From contig OV884058.1 in assembly GCA_930367215.1 (NCBI GenBank), positions 194,946,208 to 195,010,207 on the forward strand: DNA of 64,000 nt, read 5' to 3'. The DNA is from Pollenia angustigena (taxonomy: Eukaryota; Arthropoda; Insecta; Diptera; Polleniidae). Positions 56,558 to 64,000 of this stretch are shown in pieces. Made by a program: the position numbers and the translations under genes. Each line of letters starts with the position of its first letter. Position 1 is the stretch's first letter. The notes beneath the pieces were generated by a model, which was not told the origin of the DNA, searched no databases, and saw only the letters and a program-made list of their open reading frames with translations.

Positions 56558-57208
56558 TCATCTGCAACACATCCCGTTCAATTTTCTTGATGAAATGACC
56601 CTGTTTCTGCTCCCAATCTTGCCTTCGACTGTGCTCAGCACTGGCGGCCAATCGTTGACAATTAAAAGCTTACTTATATCACCACGTTTCGAATTTCTTC
56701 TAACATTACTGCTACATTGTCCACGGGCGAAGACGGAGGCGGGGATATTGCAGGCTGAACGTATGTTGGAAATTCTTAAATTACCATTTTGAACCAACTT
56801 AAGTATCCCTTTATCGTGACAGCTCGAAATTCGGCACTTTTGACAATCATCCTCTTCCCCAACTCAAATATCCTCAAACTCATTTCCGAGCAGTACATAG
56901 TATTTTTTTTCCTCATCAAATTCACTATCAACACATCGACTCTTTATCTCATACCATTTTTCATCGTGCGGCATTCTATCCAACACTTCTTCCAACGAAC
57001 GTTTTTTGTCGTAAAACGAACCAACAAACCCTAAAGATTCCAATATATCTTCCGTACATGCCACACTCCCAAACAAATGTATGCCACAGGAAATCGAATT
57101 GCCGCATTGACTTGTCGATGGTTCAATATATTTTCTACACATTTCAAAAAACGACATCTCAAAGCTAGTTTCACCCGACGAAACTTGATGACTGTGTTGC
57201 GATGACAT
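56558..57208 (-). pseudogene. Possible LINE ORF1, one stop
   Basis: From ATG 57208 the frame is open for 114 residues to a TGA at 56864-56866. It then continues in the same frame with CQKCRISSCHDKG, a small Cys/His knuckle, to 56558. Position and strand, 150 bp ahead of the endonuclease frame, suggest ORF1 of the same LINE. I do not recognise the N-terminal part (contains DRMPHDEKWYEIKSRCVD), so it could instead belong to a different gene. Confidence 0.4.
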
Positions 57209-57404
57209 CCTTTTACTATAGATCTCTTTAATTAGTAGGCTTCTATTTCTTCTACTGCTAATCGTTGCTAGTTAGAATCCCTTATCGTAACAACATAACA
57301 TAAACAGAGATGACTCAACTATACCAAACTTAAAGTCGCTTATGCCAACTACAACTAAATAATTAATCTAAAACATTTTCCACGTTTTTTCTTTGATTTA
57401 TTAG
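57209..57404. other. Spacer between LINE and dNK relic
   Basis: No feature seen. Confidence 0.4.
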
Positions 57405-57639
57405 GACTGAAAGGGCATGGCATAACGATCGGGTTCTTTGTACATCAAATCTAGCAAATTATAGCAACCACATCACGCCACTTTTGCACAGGCTCGGCAA
57501 CTACACATATTTTCTCCTTTAGCTTTTCGAAATAACTTAAAAATGTCGTCATGCCACTCCCAATATTTCCCTCGATCAATACTGTATATGAAGAGGTATT
57601 TTCAATTTCCGTCATGTTACTTAGGCAGTTAAAAGACAA
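57405..57639 (-). pseudogene. dnk: Deoxynucleoside kinase N-terminal fragment
   Basis: Minus strand: MSFNCLSNMTEI, then YTVLIEGNIGSGMTTFL, the P-loop of the insect multisubstrate deoxynucleoside kinase with Met in place of the essential Lys. AEPVQKWRDV carries the conserved EPV..W substrate motif. A one-base shift near 57467 separates this from NLLDLMYKEPDRYAMPFQS, still matching the kinase, before a stop at 57409. In insects the enzyme phosphorylates all four deoxynucleosides for salvage. About 80 of about 250 residues remain, and the Lys loss and frameshift mean no activity. There is no intron between the two pieces, so this is either one exon or a processed copy. Confidence 0.85.
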
Positions 57640-58801
57640 CTGATCCAGCTCGAATTCTCAACACTATAATATCGTAATTTGTTTATGCCCCACGTATTGT
57701 TCAAAGTCAAGTAAAAGTCAAGTTTAATCAAAAAAAACTGGAAAATTATGAATGCAAACAATGCATTTCTCAGAACTCATTATCAGTAGAACAGAAATGT
57801 AATAACAAAAAAAAACCAGTATTGTAATTCAATATCCGTATTTAAAAAACAATTAAAATGTTGAATAATTATTCTCGCGCGTGTCATGCATTTGTGAAAA
57901 ATTTCCACAGTCATAACAAAAATTTTTAATTCTGGATAAAAATAAATAAATTTGTTCATATGATCATAGCCATGTCTAGTTCGCGACCATGATTACCGCA
58001 AATTCCCCTCACCCACAAACTACAATGTAATTTTAATAGAGCCCCCTTCCCCTCGACAAGTAAAAACAAAAAAATATAAAAAAAAAGTTTATAATGCTAT
58101 GGTTATGTTTATGTTATGGCAGCCCTCTTTCCCACGACCAGCAAATGTAGAAATGAAACTTTTTTCATGACTCATACGGTTATGCCTATGTCTAGTTAAT
58201 TTCAATGGTTACGGCAAGTACGCCCTCACCAACAAACTACAATGTAATTTGCATAGAGCCCCATTCCCCTCGACAACTAAAAACTGAAAAAATAAAAAAA
58301 AAAGTTCATATGGCTATCGTTATAACCATGGGACATTTTACATACCCCTCATCAACAAACTGCAATGTAAATCTTATGCAACCCCTTTACCCGGCAAGTA
58401 AAAAAATGGAAAAAAATTAGAAAAAAAGTTCATATGGTTACAGATATGTTTTATTTGTGGCAATGGTTATGGCAAGTTCCCCTCGTCCACAAACTGCAAT
58501 GTAATTTGCCTAAAGCCCCTTTCCCCTCGCGAAGTATATACCGAAAAAAAGAAAAATAAATATTTAGATCGAGCCAACAGCTTTTGATAAATTTTCTATG
58601 GCCAGAAATAGCCGACGTACATGTGTGTGTGTGTGTGTGTGATTATGTCCGGGCAAGCAAGTCGTCGCAGTAGCAGCACTTTGTATGACTCATGAACTAT
58701 TTCTCTTATTATTATACTGTGGCGGAGGTAAAGTGGCGCATCCAGCGAAATTTCTCTACCATCACCTTCTAGCCGTATCTAACCATCTGCAATGTTACTG
58801 A

Positions 58802-58832
<31 letters not shown>

Positions 58833-58862
58833 CAAAATAATTGGTTGAGTGCTGATGCAGAT
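57640..58862. repeat. Degenerate minisatellite and GT runs, copy B
   Basis: Counterpart of 48133-49286. GT runs lie at 58624-58640 and 58804-58832. No gene. Confidence 0.7.
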
Positions 58863-59034
58863 CAGCGATCAGCAATGAGTAGTCAAAAATTGAGTAGAGC
58901 TAAATCATGACTCATAAATTCTTGTACTTATACGCACTCATACTTATTCCAATGTTATTCAAACTCATATTCACTCAAAAGTTTAATTTTATTCATCGTA
59001 CTCATACTTAGCAACATTTGTTGTGTTTGATTTA

Positions 59035-59692
59035 CACTCAATTCACATGAGGGCTTTTACGACGTCGTTTTATCTTGATTCCCTTTTAAAGCAACTTCCA
59101 AAATCTCTTTGCGTTCATACGATGATTTTTGGTTGCATGTCTTTTTTTTATTTACAGTATGGCCTTGATAACCCGTCATTCGATTAACCGGCAGCTTCAA
59201 TAAAATGGAAAACAAAAATTTTTTTGCACTGATTTAAATTGCCTCTATTATCCGAAATTATAAACAAATTATCTTTTTTTCGTTAAATTTTGAACAATCA
59301 AAATAAATTTAAATAAACGAAGAAAGAGAATATCTTAACGGTGTGGAAGCATGTTCTGCCAAATTTACTTTTTTCCTCATGTTAACATAATAAAACGTTA
59401 TATATTTACATAAAATAAGAAACACACCAAAAAAAATAAATAATCAAGAATTCTGCCGATCCCGTCTATTATCGATAATCGAGGTCTCACTGTATTTTCA
59501 ACCACACACTTCAAAGTAAGAAAAAGAATAAAACGTAAACAGAAAAAGTTAAAAGAGAAATGTAAAAAACGACATGCAAAATACAAAGCGAGACATTTTG
59601 TTAACCCCTCTTTCTTTTCTACACCGCTCACCAACAAACCAAAAGAGACGTCGACAAAGCGACGTCGTAAAAGCCCTCATCTAAACTGAGTG
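59035..59692. mobile_element. TIR element with 3-bp target (PIF/Harbinger-like), copy B only
   Basis: The ends CACTCAATTCACATGAGGGC and GCCCTCATCTAAACTGAGTG are inverted over about 32 bp (both contain GAGGGCTTTTACGACGTC). TTA is duplicated on both sides (59032-59034, 59693-59695). The empty site is visible in copy A at about 50822. A TTA target suggests PIF/Harbinger, but the ends are not diagnostic. Confidence 0.85.
59155..59492. mobile_element. pogo-like MITE nested in the TIR element
   Basis: CAGTATGGCCTTGATAACCCG at the left and CGATAATCGAGGTCTCACTG at the right are imperfect inverted repeats flanked by TA. CAGT-GACCTCGATTATC is a pogo/Tigger-type end. No coding sequence. Confidence 0.65.
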
Positions 59693-60193
59693 TTAGAATC
59701 AACTCAAGTCAATGTGTATAGGCGAAGCAAAATGCGAGGCTGCCAGATTTGCCCTCGAAATAGCAAAGTGACGATTTGGCAAGTACAGTTTACTAAAGTT
59801 ACATGTATGAAGTGGACGATTTTTCGGCAAATTTATCTGGCAGCGCTGATTATTAAGTTGTGTGTTTTCTCTGTTGTGTTAAAACGGTAAATGGATGAGC
59901 TAAATGATTTGAATCATTGTGAGTATTGTAAGTATGTATTGTCTTTAAATTATAAATCAAGCTGAGGTCATTTATGAGTATGCGTATAATGTCGACGTCG
60001 CACTCATAAATATTTCTCTTGTGAGTATGAGTGAATCAGAGTAGTTTAGTTTAAATGATTTCTACGCACTTATACTTACAATTGCATGAGTCAGTATGAG
60101 TAGCGAAAAAACGATTCATTGCTGATCTCTGATGCAGATGAAAAATTTTTGATCCGCATTCTTTTGTTGGCTGTTGTCGGAGAAGCTATTGCA

Positions 60194-61585
60194 ATGCGCG
60201 TCGTGTACGATCATTATTTAAGGCGTCGAGACCATTCTGTGATTTGTGTCAAGTGTGGGGAAAGGGTTGGAATAAAATTGTACCAGCAGCATTTGAAACA
60301 GGTGCACAACATCAGCACTTTGTACCTGTGTATGTGGTGTTTGCAGTTTAAGTGGAAACGAAGCGCTGGCTCGCAGTATAGTCACAAGTATGAATGCATG
60401 TTGGACAGGATAAAGGTGGACAATGTCGCCCCAGGTAATATTATTTAACTATATTGTGTCGGAATTTTCAATATTTTTTATGTTGCAGTTGTCAATAGAC
60501 CATCGGGCGTAGTTGCCCTTATCCCCGTTCCCCGAGTCCATTCGCCTCTACCTGACAATGATATGCCCGTGGTTATTAGTATGGAATTGCCAATAGATCG
60601 TGGGGAAAATGACATGACAGCGCTTCCCGGTGGGCTCATGCCAATAAATTTTACTACCGACCCTGGCACCGACTTGTGGGCGAATAACAAGATTATAGAC
60701 AGGTGGATGAATGTGGACAAGGAAAAACGCACCAGGGCCATAGAGGGTCGACCACGCCTCTTCCACGCTGAATACAACTCTGGTGCCGAGCCTTTATTTG
60801 ACCAGACGTACAATCTGTTTTCTAAATATGTGTGCGAGTTTAACGAGTTTTGCTACGATCACTGGAGTGTGAGGGGCAGCGCTTGGCTGTCTTTTGTGGA
60901 ATTGTGGGAGGCAAATCTGAAGGCCATGTGTACACTGTTACCGAACTGGTGCTGCTGCGACGGGGGGAAAGAGCAACACAGGCACATGATTGCGCGCTAC
61001 CTCAAAAAAAACGCGGAAAAGGTAAAGGGTGTGTGGAAAAAAATTTGCAACGGAGACAAAACGGCGCTGCAGGCCAAGTTCCGCAAGCCCATTACTACGC
61101 GAATGCACCTGATCAATGCTAGAACGTATGTTTCGAACGAGGCTTCTCAGTGCAAGAGTTTGTCGGAGACGTTCGAAAGCATCAATGACTTTTACAACCA
61201 GACCAGCTATCATGGGTTCAAAGCGTGGACCAAAAATCAGCGGAAACGTGGAAGCTGCCATTTCAATATAGCGTGTCCTACGCCGCCGTTTACTGGACTA
61301 TTCATGTCGCTGTTGTACGAGGGCGGCTTTCAGAAGTGGCTGACGTGTATGTATGGGAATTGTCATCTTGAAAGATTGTTTGCCACGGTTGAACGTGTCG
61401 ATGGAAAATGGCAAATTCTTCTCAAACATTTGACAAAAGAGCGAGGTATAGTTGTGCCCCTGCGTCGTCAACTAGAGTTTTCGTGGTATGTCGGTACGTG
61501 TGTCAGTGGTATTGCCGGCGCGTTGTATCTAAACCCAAAGTTTAGACTAAGCTTGATCGCAAAAGCTGGAATCAGTATCAACTAG
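60194..61585 (+). CDS. P1, copy B: zinc-finger plus unknown-domain protein
   Basis: Exon 1 is 60194-60434, the intron 60435-60488 (54 bp, identical to copy A) and exon 2 60489-61585, giving 445 residues. It lacks eight residues (DSFYENLG) of copy A through a clean 24-bp deletion, and has about five substitutions, most of them amino-acid changing. Both zinc-finger-like motifs, the WCCCDGGK-x2-HRHM cluster and the C-terminal KERGIVVPLRRQLEF block are intact. The frame ends before the coiled coil exactly as in copy A, so the frameshift preceded the duplication. Confidence 0.7.
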
Positions 61586-61599
61586 ATCGTGGTAACGCA

Positions 61600-61974
61600 A
61601 TGATGGAAAATGTGTCCGAGTCGCTATTTATGTTGGGAAAGAAACATCAGGAGATTTTGAATATTTTGCACGTGCAAGTTACCGAAAAAGACAGAATCAT
61701 CAGAGAAAAGGATCGAATTAACGTGGAAAAGGACCGCATCATCAGGGAAAAGGATCGAATTAACGACGAAAAGGATCGAATCATCGTGGAAAAGGACCGA
61801 ACTATCTGGGAAAAAGATTTGAAGTTATATGAAAAAGATTCATTACTGATAGAAAAAGAGCAACAGCTTCTAAGAGTTATTGAGGAAAAAGATCAGCAAT
61901 TGCGTGATAAAGAAGATTTTATAAAAGAAATCATCCGAATGATGAAATCTGATCGAATACATACATATACTTAA
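61600..61974 (+). CDS. P1 coiled-coil tail, copy B
   Basis: 124 residues, identical in sequence to the copy A tail as far as I can read. Starts 14 bp after the P1 stop. The EKDRII repeats have kept frame and spacing. Confidence 0.65.
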   Translation: MMENVSESLFMLGKKHQEILNILHVQVTEKDRIIREKDRINVEKDRIIREKDRINDEKDRIIVEKDRTIWEKDLKLYEKDSLLIEKEQQLLRVIEEKDQQLRDKEDFIKEIIRMMKSDRIHTYT

Positions 61975-62026
61975 CATTGTGATTTAACTATTTTTATTTT
62001 GTTTTTTTACACAAGTATACTCAACA

Positions 62027-62100
62027 AATAAACATATAAATATAATCCATTGGTATGCGTTCATATTCGTTAGTTAGTCTTGAATAGTCATCAGTTCAAC
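62027..62100 (+). promoter_or_regulatory. P2 promoter and leader, copy B
   Basis: Same AATAAA, TATAAATA and TTAGTTAGTCTTG arrangement as at 53178-53251. Confidence 0.6.
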
Positions 62101-63162
62101 ATGAATCGCAATTACGCCGCGTCCGAAGATTTCTGTAACAATAAAATAATTAACGATTGGTTAGTTAATGAAAAAAATAAATCAAAAACAATGATGGGAC
62201 GCACACAGGGCGAAGGGCTGTCTTTGTTCTACGAAACTCTTGACCATACATACGATGATGAATTTGAACGCGAACACATATTCGACCCCGAAAGTAATTT
62301 GTTGTCTAGATTTGTACTAGAATTTAACGAATATCGATATGAACATTGGTTTGTAAGGGCAACCGCTTGGCTATCCTTCGAACAATTGTGGATATCTAAA
62401 TTGAGGTTAAAGTGTTCTCTGCTTCCGTACTGGTGCTGTTGTGATGGTGGAAAATATCTACATCGTCATATGATTCTCAGATATCCCAAGTTTGAACATA
62501 AAGAGGTAAAAGCTTTATATATGAAAATAGCAAGTGACAATGGAAGCCGCCTGCAGGTGAAGTGTAGCAAGTCAATTTTGAGTGTAATACATTTGATTCA
62601 TACAATTTGTTATGTGTCTAATCCGGCTTCTCAATCTAAAGGAGGCGATGACAATAATCCGATGTGTAAGGCGTGGACTAAGATTTATGTAAAGAAAGGC
62701 AATTGCCATTTTAATATTGCGCTTTCAACACCACCCTACACCGAATTGTTTCTATCGCTGTTGTATGAAGGCGGCTTTCAGAAGTGGCTTATGGGCAAAT
62801 ACGGAAATTGTAATCTGAAGAGGCTTTTTTCCTCAGTTGAACGTGTCGATGAAAAATGGCAAGTTCTAGTCAAACACTTGTATAAAGAGCGTGGTATAGT
62901 AGTGCCCCTTCGTCGTCAATTGGAGTTTTCGAGGTGTGACAGTGCGAGTGCCAGTAGTATTGCCGGTGCGTTGTATTTTAAACCAGACGTAAAAGTCTAC
63001 CTTACGCGGAATGTAGAGTTAATTAAGCTTGATCACAGAAGTTGGAATCAGCATCAATTAGATTGCGGCAATTCAATGATGGAGAAAGTGTCCGAGTCGC
63101 TATTTCTGTTGGGAAAGAAGAATCAGGAAATTGTTAAATCTTTGGCACGTAGTAATGACTGA
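62101..63162 (+). CDS. P2, copy B: intact unknown-family protein
   Basis: Single-exon frame of 353 residues from a well-placed ATG behind a TATA and initiator. It has no zinc fingers. Domain order: CNNKIINDWLVNEK, FNEYRYEHWFVRATAWLSF, YWCCCDGGKYLHRHM (three adjacent Cys and two His that could bind metal), KAWTK...GNCHFNIALSTPP, LLYEGGFQKWLMGKYGNCNL, SSVERVDEKWQ, KERGIVVPLRRQLEF, then SWNQHQLDCGNSMMEKVSES, the start of the tail helix. The frame ends at SLARSND while the coiled coil continues in the +1 frame. No signal peptide or membrane segment, so probably intracellular. Closest relative in the window is P1, with many motif blocks shared. I cannot assign a function. Confidence 0.75.
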   Translation: MNRNYAASEDFCNNKIINDWLVNEKNKSKTMMGRTQGEGLSLFYETLDHTYDDEFEREHIFDPESNLLSRFVLEFNEYRYEHWFVRATAWLSFEQLWISKLRLKCSLLPYWCCCDGGKYLHRHMILRYPKFEHKEVKALYMKIASDNGSRLQVKCSKSILSVIHLIHTICYVSNPASQSKGGDDNNPMCKAWTKIYVKKGNCHFNIALSTPPYTELFLSLLYEGGFQKWLMGKYGNCNLKRLFSSVERVDEKWQVLVKHLYKERGIVVPLRRQLEFSRCDSASASSIAGALYFKPDVKVYLTRNVELIKLDHRSWNQHQLDCGNSMMEKVSESLFLLGKKNQEIVKSLARSND

Positions 63163-63376
63163 GAAGAACCGCATCATTAAAGAACAAGACCGTAAAATCG
63201 AAAATTTATACCGAAATGTCGAGGGAATAGACCGTAAAATCGAGGAAGAAGTGCAACAATGGTTACGTGTGATTGAGGAAAAAAATTCGCTACTGGCAGA
63301 AAAAGAACAACAATTTTTACGGTTGATTGAGGAAAGAGAGCAAGAATTACGAGATGAAGAGGACATAATAAAATAA
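63155..63376 (+). CDS. P2 coiled-coil tail, copy B (separate frame)
   Basis: Same 73-residue charged helix as 54303-54524, overlapping the P2 stop by the ATGACTGA sequence. Confidence 0.6.
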   Translation: MTEKNRIIKEQDRKIENLYRNVEGIDRKIEEEVQQWLRVIEEKNSLLAEKEQQFLRLIEEREQELRDEEDIIK

Positions 63377-63456
63377 TTAATACGAATTATGAAATCTGTT
63401 CGAATACATGCATAACACTTTATTTAAATTGTTTTTACATATCTAAATATAAATTA

Positions 63457-63527
63457 AATAAAAAATATAAATATAATCCATTTGTATGCATTTTTTTTAG
63501 TTAGTCTTGAGTAGTCAATAGTTCAAC
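63457..63527 (+). promoter_or_regulatory. P3 leader, copy B
   Basis: Identical to 54605-54675. Confidence 0.55.
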
Positions 63528-63806
63528 ATGAATTACAATCCAGTCGCATCCGAAGATTTATGCAACAATAAAATAATTGACGATTGGTTAATTAGTGAAA
63601 AAAATATGGAAAACATATCCGAGGCGATTTTCATGCTGGGGAAGAAGCATTAGGAGATTTTGAATGTTTTGCACGTGCAAGTGACCGGAAAGGACCGCAT
63701 CATCAGGGAAAAGGACAAAATCATCGGGGACAAAGACACACAACTGCGAGAGAAAGACGAATTGATCAAAGAATGGTTTCAAATGATGAAGTCTGATCGG
63801 ATTTAA
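63528..63806 (+). pseudogene. P3, copy B: internally deleted family member
   Basis: Same central deletion and same TAG (63651-63653) as copy A, so both lesions predate the duplication. Confidence 0.8.
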
Positions 63807-64000
63807 ACTTAATTATTTTAAAAACACATGCACACACACACATATATATATAAACGACGATCAGCTATCTGGTTCTTGTTGTTTGTTTGGTTGCTTAGCT
63901 GGCTGGTTGGTTGTGAGTTTGTCTGGCGGTTTGTGGGTGAGTCAGTCTGTTGGTGAGAATGTCGTTCAATGTAAGTTTCTTCAAGTTAGTTGATGACGAG
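63807..64000. other. Right part of duplicon B to window end
   Basis: Matches 54955-55148 with no break, so the duplication end lies outside the window. Confidence 0.6.

Larger units (their letters stand above)
58863..60131. mobile_element. hAT-type MITE shared by both duplicons, copy B, with nested insertion
   Basis: Same termini and ATGCAGAT duplications (58855-58862, 60132-60139) as in copy A. It is lengthened by the element at 59035-59692. Confidence 0.85.
57604..64000 (+). repeat. Tandem duplicon, copy B (continues past the window)
   Basis: Same order as copy A: dNK start, minisatellite, hAT MITE, P1, P2, P3. It differs by lacking the 1354-bp hAT element of A, having a 658-bp TIR insertion at 59035, an extra GT-rich stretch at 58590-58645, and an intact P2. 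Confidence 0.95.

Overview
The window looks like insect nuclear DNA, most likely from a true fly. It is very AT-rich and has no bacterial-style operons. It holds Tc1/mariner, piggyBac, hAT, Penelope-like, LINE and Polinton remnants, rolling-circle-type elements with internal minisatellites, a 54-bp intron, and a fragment of an insect-type deoxynucleoside kinase. Nearly all recognisable coding sequence is transposon- or virus-derived and most of it is broken. The exception is the right-hand 13 kb, which carries long, mostly intact reading frames of a family I do not recognise.

Layout. 0-8.3 kb: a mariner relic, the 3' half of a Penelope-like element with a ribozyme-like stem-loop, a 2.7-kb foldback element with 1.3-kb arms, a LINE RNase H relic and a relic of another transposase-like family. 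8.3-11.7 kb: a composite repeat block carrying an internally deleted piggyBac. The block recurs at 45.5-48.1 kb. 13.0-17.3 kb: a satellite array of about 190-bp monomers. 17.3-27.8 kb: a rolling-circle-like (Helentron-like) element inserted in that satellite, whose 153-bp minisatellite has grown to about 60 units. A short inverted relative with a few units sits at 36.7-37.9 kb. 27.8-34 kb: a LINE tail, weak exon-like segments, a mariner deletion derivative and two hairpin-forming elements. 34.2-38.5 kb: a decayed Polinton/Maverick (protease, minor capsid, packaging ATPase, PY-like gene) beside a RING-finger frame with a SUMO-interaction-like motif. 38.5-45.5 kb: an RTE-type LINE, SINE-like repeats, a degenerate minisatellite and a TIR element enclosing a mariner relic.

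48.1-64.0 kb is a direct tandem duplication of about 8.85 kb (copy A 48.1-55.1, copy B 57.6 to the window end). They are separated by a LINE fragment and a broken dNK exon. Each copy carries three related genes in a row: P1 (two zinc-finger-like motifs, a 54-bp intron and the family domain), P2 (family domain only) and P3 (an internally deleted relic). Each is followed by, or fused to, a charged EKD-repeat coiled coil. P2 and P3 share a compact promoter leader. Different transposons have entered A and B since the duplication, so the order of events can be read. This family is the best candidate here for something undescribed.
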